The notes below the pieces were generated by a model. It had not been told where the DNA came from, did not search any database, and saw only the letters and a program-made list of their open reading frames with translations. The position numbers and the translations under genes were made by a program. A DNA stretch of 64,000 nucleotides from Pseudomonas chlororaphis subsp. aurantiaca (GTDB lineage Bacteria > Pseudomonadota > Gammaproteobacteria > Pseudomonadales > Pseudomonadaceae), in the NCBI RefSeq assembly GCF_013466605.1, contig NZ_CP059162.1, positions 2,480,001 through 2,544,000 of the forward strand, given 5' to 3'. Positions 45,370 through 54,707 of this stretch are shown in pieces; within the stretch, counting starts at the first letter, position 1; each line of letters starts with the position of its first letter.

Positions 45370-45882
45370 ATGTCGATCTATGCCATGACCGTCCCCTGTT
45401 TCGCCCAGATGCTGCGGGCGTTGAACAGCTTCTTGAGCAAGGGCGAGGAACATGCTCGCGAACGGCGCTTCGACCCGCAGGTCCTGCTGCAGGCGCGCCT
45501 GGCGCCGGACATGTATGACCTGGCGGCGCAGGTACGCTTTACCTGCACCCAGGCCCGGGAAGCGGTCCAGCGCCTCAGCGGCTTGCCGGCGCCGGCCAGC
45601 ATGGCCGAGGCCAAGGCACTGATCGAGCAGACCCTGGCGTTCCTCGCCGAGGCGGATCAAGGGCTGATCGAAAGCAGCGGCCAACGCGCCGTGGCCATCG
45701 AGTTGCCCAACGCCATCGCCTTCGACATGACCGGCGAAGAGTACGCCCGCAACTGGGCGACGCCGCAGTTCTATTTCCACCTGGTCACGGCCTACGACAT
45801 CCTGCGGCATAACGGCGTGCCGCTGGGCAAGGCCGAGTACGCGCAGCATATGTTTGCCTATCTGCGCCAGCCGCAGGGCTAG
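45370..45882 (+). CDS. DUF1993 protein
   Basis: 170 residues, all-helical, starting MSIYAMTVPCFAQMLRALNS; AGGAG five bases upstream. The pattern (LSKGEEHA, LAPDMYDLAAQVRFTCTQA, FHLVTAYDILRHNGVPLGKA) is DUF1993, a DinB-like four-helix bundle of unknown function. It stands alone. The next 270 bases (45883-46152) contain no gene I can support. Confidence 0.85.
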   Translation: MSIYAMTVPCFAQMLRALNSFLSKGEEHARERRFDPQVLLQARLAPDMYDLAAQVRFTCTQAREAVQRLSGLPAPASMAEAKALIEQTLAFLAEADQGLIESSGQRAVAIELPNAIAFDMTGEEYARNWATPQFYFHLVTAYDILRHNGVPLGKAEYAQHMFAYLRQPQG

Positions 45883-46152
45883 CGCCGGCTATCGACCGGA
45901 TATCCCTGCCGAGGAAACTGTCGCGGCCCACCGGCGTTTCCCGGGGCCGGACAAAACGCTTGAGCAGGCGGCCGAATGTCGCGGCGCTGCGCCAGTGGTT
46001 GCCGTCCGAGGCTGGCCGCGGCACGAGTAGTGAATAGGTGGCCATTAAAAGAGCGGCACATTGCCTTCTCCGACAAGGCATCGTGCTGGCCCCGCAAGCG
46101 CCGAATCGTCGCCAAAATCACTTTAATTTCAGGTGGTTAGGTAGATCGAAAA

Positions 46153-46482
46153 ATGCGCAATGTGTGGATGACGCTGACCTCGTTCGCCTTGGTCAGCATG
46201 GCTGTCGCGGCCGAGGGCAAGGAGTTGCCGGCCAATGACCGGTATGTGTGCAGTTGGGGCGCGGGGACGGCGGCGCGGGCGCAGGAGCTGAAACTGTCGG
46301 GCGTTTCGCTGTATGCCGCGCGGCAGAAGCTGCAGACCTACAAGTTCAGCAAGGGCTGGATGCGCATGCTGGCCCTGGGCATTACCGAGCAGACCTACGA
46401 CAGCCCCTCGCGGGCCAAGCCGGCGACGGTGCGGCAGAGCTTTTACGACGATTGCGTGCGCTACAAGCTGGCGGGCAAATAA
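46153..46482 (+). CDS. Small exported protein of unknown function
   Basis: 109 residues. N-terminal signal peptide MRNVWMTLTSFALVSMAVAA, with a mature start near AEGKELPANDRYVCSWG. Two cysteines (about 33 and 102) could form a disulfide in the periplasm. The rest is basic (AARQKLQTYKFSKGWMRMLA) without a known family. No strong ribosome site is visible. Confidence 0.75.
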   Translation: MRNVWMTLTSFALVSMAVAAEGKELPANDRYVCSWGAGTAARAQELKLSGVSLYAARQKLQTYKFSKGWMRMLALGITEQTYDSPSRAKPATVRQSFYDDCVRYKLAGK

Positions 46483-46691
46483 CCCGAGGGGGAGGCGTGC
46501 GCAATGGCCGGTTGTCCGGGCTGCCATGCTGGTGCGGGCGCCGACGATACTGGGGCGAGGCATATCGGCCTTGTCTCATGTCCTCGGAGCGTTGGCCCAT
46601 GAAGCGACAGAACCCGTCGCCATCTGATCCGTATTTTTCTTTGGCACCTGCGTCTGTATCGGGATCAGATCTGGCCTGACAATAACGCACC

Positions 46692-46727
46692 CCTCAGGCG
46701 CACCGGCCTGCCGGCTGGAGCCTGAGG
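46692..46727. repeat. Hairpin before the small membrane peptide gene
   Basis: CCTCAGGC (46692-46699) and GCCTGAGG (46720-46727) are perfect complements around a 20-base loop. It has no T-run, so it is more likely an RNA structure or operator than a terminator. It lies 50 bases before the 27-residue gene. Nothing else is clear between 46483 and 46777. Confidence 0.45.
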
Positions 46728-46777
46728 CGGCGTTCTGCTTTTCGCGCTGGCGAAAACCTATTGTTCAGGAGGCCTTT

Positions 46778-46861
46778 ATGGCGAAGATGGCGATTTTCTT
46801 GTTTGGATTCTTGGCGCTGACCATCGCGATTGGTCTGTTGGCGACCATCTCCCCGGTCTGA
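46778..46861 (+). CDS. 27-residue single-span membrane peptide
   Basis: ATG to TGA, 27 residues: MAKMAIFLFGFLALTIAIGL then LATISPV. Almost the whole peptide is one hydrophobic helix, with a lysine at position 3 setting N-in orientation. AGGAGG, a perfect ribosome binding site, lies five bases upstream, which is the strongest reason to call it real. Such peptides often attach to transporters or oxidases or act as stress peptides; no partner is evident here. The EamA gene is convergent 46 bases away. Confidence 0.7.
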   Translation: MAKMAIFLFGFLALTIAIGLLATISPV

Positions 46862-46907
46862 GGGGAAACCTCAGGCCAGCCCAGTCTCTCCGAGGCGGGC
46901 CGAACCG

Positions 46908-47804
46908 CTATTTCGAAAACTTCCTCGCCCCGGCCACGCACAAGATCACTGCCACGGTCACTCCCAGCATGCCCAGGCTGACCTGTTCATGCAGCAGGGT
47001 GGCGGCCAGGGCCAGGCCAAAGAACGGTTGCAGCAATTGCAACTGGCCGACGGCGGCGATCCCTCCCTGGGCCAGCCCGCGATACCAGAAGACAAAGCCG
47101 ATCAGCATGCTGAACAGCGCGACGTACGCCAGGCTCAGCCAGGCGGGCAGGGTGAAGCCGCTAAACGAAGATGGGGCACGCAACAGCGTCAGCAGCGCCA
47201 TCACCGGCAGCGCCAGCACCAAAGCCCAGGAGATCACCTGCCAGCCGCCCAGAGTCCGGGAGAGCTTGGCGCCTTCCGCGTAACCCAGGCCGCAGACCAG
47301 AATCGCCAGCAGCATGAGGACATCTCCGGCCGGCGCGGCGCTCAGCCCCTGGGACGCGGCAAACCCCACCACCAGCAGGCTGCCCAGCACCGAGAACAGC
47401 CAGAACACCGGCCGCGGCCGCTCGCCGCCGCGCAGCACACCGAACACCGCGGTGGCCAGGGGCAGCAGGCCGAGGAAGACGATGGAGTGGGCCGAGGTCA
47501 CGTACTGCAAGGCCAGCGCGGTCAGCAGGGGAAAGCCCACCACCACGCCCAGGGCCACTATCGCCAAAGGCCACAGCTGGTTTCTGCTCGGGCGTTGTTC
47601 CTTGAACAGCAGCAACAGGCACAAGGCCAGGACGCCGGCGATGCTGGCGCGGGCCACGGTCAGGAACAGCGGGTCGAACTCCAGCACGGCCACCCGGGTG
47701 GCCGGCAGCGAGCCGCTGAAAATCAGCACGCCGATAAAGCCGTTGAGCCAGCCGCTCGCGGCTTTTTGCGTGGTGGGGTGTGGCAGGGATGATGTCCGTT
47801 CCAT
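46908..47804 (-). CDS. EamA-family transporter (drug/metabolite transporter superfamily)
   Basis: 298 residues, ten hydrophobic segments in two EamA repeats (about 18-145 and 155-290). Typical end-of-repeat motifs are TSAHSIVFLGLLPLATAVFG and AVGQLQLLQPFFGLALAATL. Probably exports an amino acid or other small metabolite. It is divergent from a MocR-type regulator (110 bases between starts), suggesting control by an amine or pyridoxal-linked signal. Confidence 0.88.
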   Translation of the reverse strand: MERTSSLPHPTTQKAASGWLNGFIGVLIFSGSLPATRVAVLEFDPLFLTVARASIAGVLALCLLLLFKEQRPSRNQLWPLAIVALGVVVGFPLLTALALQYVTSAHSIVFLGLLPLATAVFGVLRGGERPRPVFWLFSVLGSLLVVGFAASQGLSAAPAGDVLMLLAILVCGLGYAEGAKLSRTLGGWQVISWALVLALPVMALLTLLRAPSSFSGFTLPAWLSLAYVALFSMLIGFVFWYRGLAQGGIAAVGQLQLLQPFFGLALAATLLHEQVSLGMLGVTVAVILCVAGARKFSK

Positions 47805-47897
47805 TCAGGGCTCAGCTCTGTCCAAGGGTAAGCGCTGCGCTCCAGGGCGAGATTGCGCCTGGGCTGTTCAGGCCCCATCCTAGGAGTGCCAAGCAAT

Positions 47898-47913
47898 ACA
47901 ATCAAAACATTGT
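47898..47913. promoter_or_regulatory. Palindrome at the MocR gene start
   Basis: ACAATCAAAACATTGT, arms ACAAT/ATTGT, ending one base before the MocR gene ATG at 47915; ACATTG recurs just inside the gene. MocR regulators usually bind near their own start and control the divergent gene, so this is a plausible operator. Confidence 0.45.
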
Positions 47914-47914
47914 C

Positions 47915-49264
47915 ATGGATACATTGCCTATGGCCCGTGCCCGCTACAAACAACTGGTCGATGGTTTTGCCGCCGATATCCGTGGCGGTGCATTGCCGCC
48001 CGGCACCCGCCTGCCGACCCACCGCGAACTGGCCGCCAGGGAAGGGCTGGCTCTGGTGACTGCCTCGCGGGTGTATGCCGAGCTAGAGGCCATGGGCCTG
48101 ATCAGTGGCGAAACCGGGCGCGGCACCTTTGTCCGCGAGACCGCGTTGCCGCCGGGGCAGGGCATCGACCAGCAGGCGACCGCGGCGGGCACCCTCGATC
48201 TCAATTTCAACTACCCGGCGTTGCCCGGGCAGGCCGAAGTGTTGCGCAGTGGCCTGCGACAGCTGGCGGCTGCCGGTGACCTGGAGGCGCTGCTGCGCTA
48301 CCAGCCCCACAGTGGCCGCAGCCATGAGCGGGCCACCGTGGCCCGGCACCTGGCGTGTCGCGGGTTGCAGGTGGAAGCGGACCGGGTGTCGATCGTCAGC
48401 GGCGCCCAGCACGGCCTGGCGACCACGGTCATGGCGCTGCTCAAGCCCGGCGATGTGGTGGCTACCGATGCCCTGACCTACCCGGGGTTCAAGGTGGTGG
48501 CCGAGGCCCACGGCGTGGAACTGGTGTCGATTGCCCTGACCGAGCACGGTCCCGACCTGCAGGCTTTCGAGCGGTTGTGCCGCAGCCGGCGGGTGCGGGC
48601 GGTGTATGCCATGCCGACCCTGCACAACCCCATGGGCTGGGTGCTGGACCTGGCGTGGCGCGAGCGTCTGGTGCACATAGCCCGGGAGCACCGGCTGCTG
48701 ATTATCGAGGACGCCGCCTATGCCTTCCTCGCCGAGGATCCACCCGCGCCGCTGGCGGCCCTGGCGCCGGAGCTGACGGTGTATGTGTCGGGGTTTTCCA
48801 AGAATGTCGCCACCGGGCTGCGGGTCGGTTTTGTGGTCGCGCCGCCGGCCTGGGTGCCGCTGATCGAACGGGTGATCCGCGCGACCACCTGGAACACTCC
48901 CGGGGTGATGACGGCGCTGGTCTGCAACTGGATCGACGACGGCACGGTGCAGCGCCTGGAAGCCGAGAAACGCCAGGACGCGACCGCCCGGCAGGCCCTG
49001 GCCAGGGAAGTGCTGGCCGGCCTGGCGTACATCGGGCATCCGGCGTCCTATTTCCTCTGGCTGCCGCTGCCCGAGGAGGTGCGCGCCGATCAGGTGGCGA
49101 TGGCCTTGCTGCGGGAGAACGTCTCGGTGTCCACCGCCGAGCCCTTTGTCAGCGCCGCGCCGGTGCCCCATGCCATCCGCCTGGCCCTGGGCTCGGTGGA
49201 ACTGGATCAGTTGCGGGTGGCGTTGGAAAGGGTGCGCCAGGTGATTGGCCAATACGCCTATTGA
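47915..49264 (+). CDS. MocR-family regulator (GntR helix-turn-helix fused to aminotransferase fold)
   Basis: 449 residues from MDTLPMARARYKQLVDGFAA. N-terminal winged helix of the GntR type (about 10-75: GTRLPTHRELAAREGLALVT), linker, then a type I PLP fold (about 95-445). The PLP lysine is in YVSGFSKNVATGLRVGFV and the cofactor aspartate in IIEDAAYAF. MocR proteins sense an amine or PLP itself and normally have no catalytic role. The divergent EamA transporter is the likely target. The longer frame upstream overlaps the promoter and was not used. Confidence 0.9.
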   Translation: MDTLPMARARYKQLVDGFAADIRGGALPPGTRLPTHRELAAREGLALVTASRVYAELEAMGLISGETGRGTFVRETALPPGQGIDQQATAAGTLDLNFNYPALPGQAEVLRSGLRQLAAAGDLEALLRYQPHSGRSHERATVARHLACRGLQVEADRVSIVSGAQHGLATTVMALLKPGDVVATDALTYPGFKVVAEAHGVELVSIALTEHGPDLQAFERLCRSRRVRAVYAMPTLHNPMGWVLDLAWRERLVHIAREHRLLIIEDAAYAFLAEDPPAPLAALAPELTVYVSGFSKNVATGLRVGFVVAPPAWVPLIERVIRATTWNTPGVMTALVCNWIDDGTVQRLEAEKRQDATARQALAREVLAGLAYIGHPASYFLWLPLPEEVRADQVAMALLRENVSVSTAEPFVSAAPVPHAIRLALGSVELDQLRVALERVRQVIGQYAY

Positions 49265-49265
49265 A

Positions 49266-49293
49266 GGCTCCCGCGTGGCAAGGCACGGGAGCC
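49266..49293. terminator. Hairpin between convergent MocR and chemoreceptor genes
   Basis: GGCTCCCG (49266-49273) pairs with CGGGAGCC (49286-49293). It begins one base after the MocR stop and ends eight bases before the chemoreceptor stop. No T-run, so it may be a weak bidirectional terminator or 3'-end stabiliser. Confidence 0.45.
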
Positions 49294-49301
49294 TGTGGCC
49301 C

Positions 49302-50930
49302 TCAGACCTTGAACTGGGTCACCAGGCCGTTGAGTTCCACCGCCAGGCGTGACAGGTCCTGGCTGGCGGCGTTGCTCTGGTTGGCCCCGGCCGAGGTCTG
49401 GGTCGCCAGGTCGCGGATGTTCACCAGGTTGCGGTCCACCTCGCGGGCGACCTGGGCCTGCTCTTCGCTGGCGCTGGCGATCACCAGGTTGCGTTCGTTG
49501 ATCGAGGTGATGGCCTGGGTGATCTGGTCCAGGGCCAGGCCCGAAGCGCGGGCGGCTTCCAGGGTCAGGTGGGCGCGTTCGTTGCTGTGGCGCATGGCGC
49601 TCACTGCGCCTTCGGTGCCTTCTTCGATGGTGTTGATCATGCTTTCGATTTCCTGGGTCGACTGCTGGGTGCGATGGGCGAGGGCCCGCACCTCGTCGGC
49701 GACCACGGCGAAACCGCGTCCGGCGTCGCCGGCCCGGGCGGCCTCGATGGCCGCGTTGAGGGCCAGCAGGTTGGTCTGCTCGGCGATCGAGCGGATCACC
49801 TCCAGGACCTGGCCGATATTGCGCACATCCACCGCCAGGTGTTCGACCTGCTCGCAGGTGCGGGTCACCTCGTCGGCCAGGTCGCCGATGGAGTCGACGG
49901 TGTGTTGCACCTGTTGCCGGCCGTGATGGGCGGTGGCGTCGGTTTCCCGGGACGCCTCGGAGGTGCTGACGGCATTGCGCGCCACTTCTTCCACCGCCGC
50001 GGTCATCTCGTTGACCGCGGTGGCGGCCTGCTCCAGCTCGTTGCTCTGCTGGTGCAGGGTCTTGCTGGAATCCTCGGTCACCGCATGCAGCTCTTCGGCG
50101 GCCGAAGCCAGTTGGCTGGAGGAATCGGCGATTTTCTGCAGGGTGCCGCGCAGGCTGTTCTGCATGCGTTGCAAGGCGTGCAGCAGGCGCGCCGGTTCAT
50201 CGTTGCCGGTCACGCTGATGGCATGGCACAGGTCGCCGCTGGCGATGGTCTCGGCGACTTCCACGGCCTGGCCCAGCGGCCGCACGATGCTGCGGGTCAG
50301 TACGATGGCCAGGCCGACGGTGAGCACCAGCACCAGGGCCAGGATCGCCAGCACCAGGCCGACGGCGCTGTGGAACACCTCGTTGCTGCGCGCGGCCGCC
50401 GCTTCGCCACCGTGGGTGTTGACCTCGACCATGGTCAGCAGCTCCTTGAGCATGGCGTCGGCATTGGCCAGGAACGGGCCGCCGTCGACAATGGCCACGG
50501 CCTCGGCCTTGCGGCCTTCGCGTATCAGGTCCACGACCCGTTGCTGATCCCGCAGGTACAACGCCTTGGCCTGGACAAAACGCTCGTAGGCGGCTTTTTC
50601 CTCGGGGTCGCTGATCAGCGTTTCGTAGACCTTCTGTTGCGCCGACAGCTGTTCGTCGAGCTGCACGACCCGGGGCAGCAGTTCGGCTACATCGTTGCTG
50701 TCACGGATCACCAGCAGGCGCAGGGTCAGGGTGCGGATCTGGGTGCTGGTCAGGGCCATGGCGTTGGCCGCGACGATCGAGGGCAGCCAGTTCCTGTCGA
50801 CCTCGAGCGACTGCTCGTTCATGCGGCGCATTTCCAGCAGGGAGAAGGTTCCGAGCGCAACCGCCAGCAGCGCGATCAGGGCAAAACTGAGGCCTGCACG
50901 GCGGGAAATGTTCATCGATCGTAAAAGCAT
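49302..50930 (-). CDS. Methyl-accepting chemotaxis protein with four-helix-bundle sensor
   Basis: 542 residues. Start [20 protein letters not shown], with AAGGA eight bases upstream. First membrane helix about 12-32, periplasmic four-helix-bundle ligand domain (about 33-190), second membrane helix ([20 protein letters not shown]), HAMP (about 215-265), then the cytoplasmic signalling rod. The hairpin tip [20 protein letters not shown], then [20 protein letters not shown], is intact and should dock CheA/CheW. The ligand is unknown. The extra upstream frame is not used. Confidence 0.93.
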   Translation of the reverse strand: MLLRSMNISRRAGLSFALIALLAVALGTFSLLEMRRMNEQSLEVDRNWLPSIVAANAMALTSTQIRTLTLRLLVIRDSNDVAELLPRVVQLDEQLSAQQKVYETLISDPEEKAAYERFVQAKALYLRDQQRVVDLIREGRKAEAVAIVDGGPFLANADAMLKELLTMVEVNTHGGEAAAARSNEVFHSAVGLVLAILALVLVLTVGLAIVLTRSIVRPLGQAVEVAETIASGDLCHAISVTGNDEPARLLHALQRMQNSLRGTLQKIADSSSQLASAAEELHAVTEDSSKTLHQQSNELEQAATAVNEMTAAVEEVARNAVSTSEASRETDATAHHGRQQVQHTVDSIGDLADEVTRTCEQVEHLAVDVRNIGQVLEVIRSIAEQTNLLALNAAIEAARAGDAGRGFAVVADEVRALAHRTQQSTQEIESMINTIEEGTEGAVSAMRHSNERAHLTLEAARASGLALDQITQAITSINERNLVIASASEEQAQVAREVDRNLVNIRDLATQTSAGANQSNAASQDLSRLAVELNGLVTQFKV

Positions 50931-51131
50931 GACTGTGTTCCTTGTGGCGGCAAAAGGCACAACCTGCGCGGCATCCGGCAGGTTCGCAGCAAAGCGGCGC
51001 GCGCTCGGAAGGCTCCGGGGCGTCGTCGGTTCTTGCAGGCAAGGCAGGCGGGAGGCGCATCGTGGCGCCTTCTTTATGGGGGCTTCCGGTGTGGACGGGG
51101 TTGCGCGGGCCCTGGCCGGAAAGGTGGCGAT

Positions 51132-51148
51132 GATATCACAGTGATATC
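51132..51148. promoter_or_regulatory. Perfect 17-bp palindrome upstream of the chemoreceptor gene
   Basis: GATATCACAGTGATATC, perfect 8-base arms around a single A. It lies in the 262-base gap between the SulP gene end and the chemoreceptor start, about 200 bases from the latter. A GAGGTGGAG/CTCCACCTC hairpin at 51161-51185 just after the SulP stop may end that transcript. The binding protein is unknown. Confidence 0.5.
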
Positions 51149-51192
51149 TATGGCGTCGGCGAGGTGGAGTGTGCAGCTCCACCTCGAAGGGT

Positions 51193-52638
51193 TCAGCCGT
51201 GCTGGATGCCCGCGCGTTTGAGCAACTGCTTGCAGCGCTCGGACAGGTGCGTCACCCGCAGGTGCTTGCCGGCCTTGCCGTAGCGTTCGCGCAGGGTTTT
51301 CAGGGCGGCGATGGCCGAGTAGTCGACGAAGCTCAGGTGGCGGCAGTCGAGGGTCACCAGGGCCGGGTCGCCCGCCGGGTCGAAGTGGTTGAGGAAGGAG
51401 GTGGTCGAGGCGAAGAACAGAGTGCCGTGGACCCGGTACAGCTTGCTGCCGTCGGCTTCCTCGTGGCTGTCGGCGTAGAGCTCGCGCGAGTGCTGCCAGG
51501 CGAAGTTGAGGGCGGCGATGACGATGCCGCACAGCACCGCGATGGCGAGGTCTGTGAAGACCGTAATGATGGTCACCGCGACTATCACCAGCATGTCGTT
51601 CAACGGCACTTTGTGCAGCACCCGCAACGAGCCCCAGGCGAAGGTCTGCTGGGCCACCACGAACATCACCCCGACCAGCGCCGCCAGCGGAATGCGCTCG
51701 ATCAAGGGCGAGAGGAACAGCACGAACAGCAGGATCATCGTCCCGGCGACCACCCCGGACAGCCGGCCGCGGCCGCCGGAGCCGAGGTTGATCACGGTCT
51801 GGCCGATCATCGCGCAACCGCCCATGCCGCCGAACAGGCCGGAGGCGATATTGGCCGCGCCCAGGGCCACGCACTCGCGGTCCGGGAAGCTGCGGCTCTC
51901 GGTGATTTCGTCGGTGAGGTTGAGGGTCAGCAGGGTTTCCAGCAGGCCGACCATGGCCATCAGGAAGGCGTAGGGGGCGATGATGCCCAGGGTTTCCAGG
52001 TTCCACTGGATATCCGGCAGCACCAGGCGCGGCAGGCCGCCGGCGATATGGGCCATGTCGCCCAGGGTGCGGGTCGGCAGGCCCAGCAGGTAGACCAGCA
52101 GGCCGACTCCGAGGATCGCCACCAGCGCCGGCGGCACCGCGCGGCTCAGGCGCGGCAGCCAGTGGACGATCGCCATGGTCAGTGCCACCAGCCCGAGCAT
52201 CAGCCACAGGGGCGTACCGCTGAGCCAGCGTTCATCGGCCTTGAAGTGTTCCAGCTGGGCCAGGGCGATGATGATCGCCAGGCCGTTGACGAAGCCGAGC
52301 ATCACCGGATACGGCACGATCCGCACCAGCTTGCCCAGGCGCAGCAGGCCGAAGGCGATCATGACCAGGCCGCCCAGTAGCACTGTGGCCAGCAGGTACT
52401 GCACGCCGTGCTGCACCACCAGCGCGACGATCACCACCGCCATCGACCCTGCGGCGCCGGAAATCATCCCCGGGCGGCCGCCGAACAGCGCGGTCAGGGT
52501 ACAGATGATAAAGGCGCCATACAGGCCCATCAGCGGGTTGAGGTGGGCGACCAGGGCGAAGGCGATGCACTCGGGCACCAGCGCGAAAGAGGTGGTGAGT
52601 CCGGCCAGGACGTCGGCGCGAAGGCGAGCGGGTTTCAT
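51193..52638 (-). CDS. SulP-family anion transporter with STAS domain
   Basis: 481 residues. About 10-14 membrane segments (residues 10-400), with the SulP signature region [20 protein letters not shown] near the N-terminus. A short C-terminal STAS domain (about 400-475, [20 protein letters not shown]) follows. It could carry sulfate, bicarbonate or a dicarboxylate; no carbonic anhydrase gene is next to it. AGG lies six bases before the ATG. Confidence 0.9.
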   Translation of the reverse strand: MKPARLRADVLAGLTTSFALVPECIAFALVAHLNPLMGLYGAFIICTLTALFGGRPGMISGAAGSMAVVIVALVVQHGVQYLLATVLLGGLVMIAFGLLRLGKLVRIVPYPVMLGFVNGLAIIIALAQLEHFKADERWLSGTPLWLMLGLVALTMAIVHWLPRLSRAVPPALVAILGVGLLVYLLGLPTRTLGDMAHIAGGLPRLVLPDIQWNLETLGIIAPYAFLMAMVGLLETLLTLNLTDEITESRSFPDRECVALGAANIASGLFGGMGGCAMIGQTVINLGSGGRGRLSGVVAGTMILLFVLFLSPLIERIPLAALVGVMFVVAQQTFAWGSLRVLHKVPLNDMLVIVAVTIITVFTDLAIAVLCGIVIAALNFAWQHSRELYADSHEEADGSKLYRVHGTLFFASTTSFLNHFDPAGDPALVTLDCRHLSFVDYSAIAALKTLRERYGKAGKHLRVTHLSERCKQLLKRAGIQHG

Positions 52639-52815
52639 GATTTACCTGAGAGGGCGGCCAGGAGCGGCCGGGGTTGCGAGGGATTGTCGAAAGGCGGCGA
52701 ATGTTACGGAATAACCGCCGCGCCGGCCACCGGGGCTTGTATTGGCGGGCGCTGGCGGCAAGACTGCGCAGCCGCACAGCCCCGGCGATCAATGTCGGGT
52801 CGCCAAGGAGCCTTC

Positions 52816-53175
52816 ATGCCATCAAGCAAACGCGAGCAGGTGCGTCTCGAACGCCGCCTGGTCGCCAGCCTCACCGACGCCTGCGAAACCGCCAAGGCGG
52901 AAATCGTCGGGTTTTCCTGGCTGACCCATGTGGCCGATTACGCGGCGTTTCCCGCCAGCCTGAGGGTGGTGTGGGTCTTCGACACCCAGGTCAGCAAGGC
53001 CCAAGCCCTGGCCAGCGGGCAGGGCGAACGCATGCTCGAACTGACAGCCATGGCCCTGCATGACGTCGGCCTGGAGTTGCAGGCGCCGGCGGCCCACGTG
53101 CGGTACGACAGCGAAGAACAATGCCAGCGCATCAACGGCGGCAACTGGCAAAAGCGCCTGGCGCGGCTCGGCTGA
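52816..53175 (+). CDS. Conserved small protein of unknown function
   Basis: 119 residues, AAGGAG six bases before the ATG. Starts MPSSKREQVRLERRLVASLT; contains FSWLTHVADYAAFPASLRVV and WVFDT. In Pseudomonas genomes such proteins are often labelled Fis-family regulator, but I see no Fis helix-turn-helix, so that name is not supported. Alone between a divergent SulP gene and the copper genes; the 168-base gap to the next gene holds nothing clear. Confidence 0.75.
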   Translation: MPSSKREQVRLERRLVASLTDACETAKAEIVGFSWLTHVADYAAFPASLRVVWVFDTQVSKAQALASGQGERMLELTAMALHDVGLELQAPAAHVRYDSEEQCQRINGGNWQKRLARLG

Positions 53176-53343
53176 GAGCCGCTGGAAAGCGCGGCTAAAC
53201 GCCGCACCCGACCATGGTCGCACACAACCTGTCATCCATTTGGCAGGAAGCGGGGCGCCTCGTTTTGCTACCATGCGTGGCTTTTACGGATGAGCCGCCC
53301 GGCGGGTCGTCTGGATTTTCGGCTCCTCAAAGGGCGGTAACGA

Positions 53344-53949
53344 ATGAGTGTTTTGTTGAGTCGCCGCGAGGTGATTGCAGGTATGGGGGTGTTGGGGCTC
53401 GGTCTTCTGGCCGGCTGCGATACCCGGGGCCAGCTGTCGTACAAATACGGCAAGGACCTGAGCGACAAGATCATGGGCCGTACCTTCAAGCTGAAGGACA
53501 CCGAGGGCAACGTCAGGACGCTCTCAAGCTATAGCGGCCTGATGCCGATGGTGTTCTTCGGTTTCACCCAGTGCCCGGCCATCTGCCCCACGACGCTGGC
53601 GCGCGCGGCCCAGGCCAAGAAACTGATGGGCCGAGACGGCGACCGCCTGCAGGTGATCTTCATCACCCTGGACCCCGAGCGGGATACCCCGGAGGTCCTC
53701 GACGCCTACGTCAAGGCCTTCGACCCGAGCTTCGTCGCGCTGTACGGCACGCTGGAGCAGACCGCGGCCACGGCCAAGGAATTCGACGTGTTCTACGAGA
53801 AGATCCCCAGCGGTTCGACCTACACCCTGTCCCACACCGCGACCAGTTTTGTCTACGACTCCCGGGGCACGTTGCGCCTTGGCTTGTCCCAATCGCTTAC
53901 CGCGCAAGAGTGCGCGGAAGATCTACTGACCGTCATGGAGGTCTGCTGA
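53344..53949 (+). CDS. SCO-family copper chaperone/thiol protein
   Basis: 201 residues. Signal-like N-terminus with twin-residue start and lipobox-like LLAGC (about residue 25). Thioredoxin-fold domain with the copper-binding CPAICP motif (CxxxC, about 79-83) and the distant histidine in TLSHTATSF. SCO proteins deliver copper to the CuA centre of cytochrome c oxidase. Stop overlaps the next start by one base (TGATG), pairing it with PCu(A)C. Confidence 0.92.
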   Translation: MSVLLSRREVIAGMGVLGLGLLAGCDTRGQLSYKYGKDLSDKIMGRTFKLKDTEGNVRTLSSYSGLMPMVFFGFTQCPAICPTTLARAAQAKKLMGRDGDRLQVIFITLDPERDTPEVLDAYVKAFDPSFVALYGTLEQTAATAKEFDVFYEKIPSGSTYTLSHTATSFVYDSRGTLRLGLSQSLTAQECAEDLLTVMEVC

Positions 53950-54440
53950 TGTACCCGGCCCTGAACCCATCCACAATCGCCCAACGCGCCAAACACCTGC
54001 TGCTGGGCCTGTCCCTGCTGGGCCTGGCTGGCCAGGCCGCGGCCCAGACCCAGGTCGATGACGCCTGGGTGCGCGCCACCGTCGCCGGGCAACAGGCGAC
54101 CGGGGCCTTCATGACCCTGACCGCCAGCGACGACAGCAAGCTGCTCAGCGTCGAGTCGCCGGTGGCCAAGATCGTGCAGATTCACCAGTCGAGCATGCAC
54201 AACGATGTGATGAGCATGCGCCCGGCGGACTTCGTCGCGTTGCCGGCCGGCAAGGCCGTCGCCCTGGATCCCCACGGTTATCACGTGATGCTGATCGACC
54301 TGGTCGCCCAGGTGAAGGAAGGCGACAAGGTGCCGCTGACCCTGGTGGTGGAAAACGCCAAGGGCGAGAAAGAGTCGATCAAGGTCGAGGCCCAGGCCCG
54401 CGCGCTGAACATGCCCGACCACAGCAAGATGCAGCATTGA
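53949..54440 (+). CDS. PCu(A)C-type periplasmic copper chaperone
   Basis: 163 residues. Signal peptide (KHLLLGLSLLGLAGQAAAQT), then the cupredoxin-like PCu(A)C domain with IHQSSMHNDVMSM and HGYHVMLI, which supply the His/Met copper ligands. The C-terminus MPDHSKMQH adds further His/Met. It works with the SCO protein encoded immediately upstream in loading CuA of cytochrome oxidase or in periplasmic copper handling. Confidence 0.92.
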   Translation: MYPALNPSTIAQRAKHLLLGLSLLGLAGQAAAQTQVDDAWVRATVAGQQATGAFMTLTASDDSKLLSVESPVAKIVQIHQSSMHNDVMSMRPADFVALPAGKAVALDPHGYHVMLIDLVAQVKEGDKVPLTLVVENAKGEKESIKVEAQARALNMPDHSKMQH

Positions 54441-54481
54441 TGGTTCGCGGCGCCCGCGACGACCGACGGCCAGGCTGAAGC

Positions 54482-54676
54482 ATGGCCAAGGAAATCGACA
54501 ACCCCTGCATCGCCGTTTGCCAGTTGAGCGGCGACCTGTGCCTGAGTTGCGGGCGCAGCAAGGACGACATCCGCCAATGGAAGCGCATGAAGCGTCCGGA
54601 AAAGATGGCGGCGGTGCAGCGGGCGAGCCAGCGCTTGAAGGCGCTGCGCAAGAAAGGCGGCGGCGCCAGCCGCTGA
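54482..54676 (+). CDS. DUF1289 small cysteine-rich protein
   Basis: 64 residues. CIAVCQLSGDLCLSCGRSKD holds the four cysteines of DUF1289, probably a metal site, followed by IRQWKRMKRPEKM and a basic tail. Function unknown. It lies 41 bases after the copper chaperone gene and may share its transcript. Confidence 0.88.
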   Translation: MAKEIDNPCIAVCQLSGDLCLSCGRSKDDIRQWKRMKRPEKMAAVQRASQRLKALRKKGGGASR

Positions 54677-54707
54677 TTTTCCCCAGCCGGCCATTGCGCG
54701 CCGGCCT

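Noticed and set aside
46578..46679. A 33-residue frame starting MSSERWPMKRQNPS
   Set aside because: No good ribosome binding site, no recognisable feature, and a composition no different from the surrounding non-coding DNA.
46830..47792. A 320-codon plus-strand frame opposite the EamA transporter
   Set aside because: Gln/Gly/His-rich antisense shadow of a ten-helix membrane protein.
52816..53175. Label of Fis-family regulator for the 119-residue protein
   Set aside because: No Fis-type helix-turn-helix at the C-terminus is visible; the label seems to be a propagated annotation.
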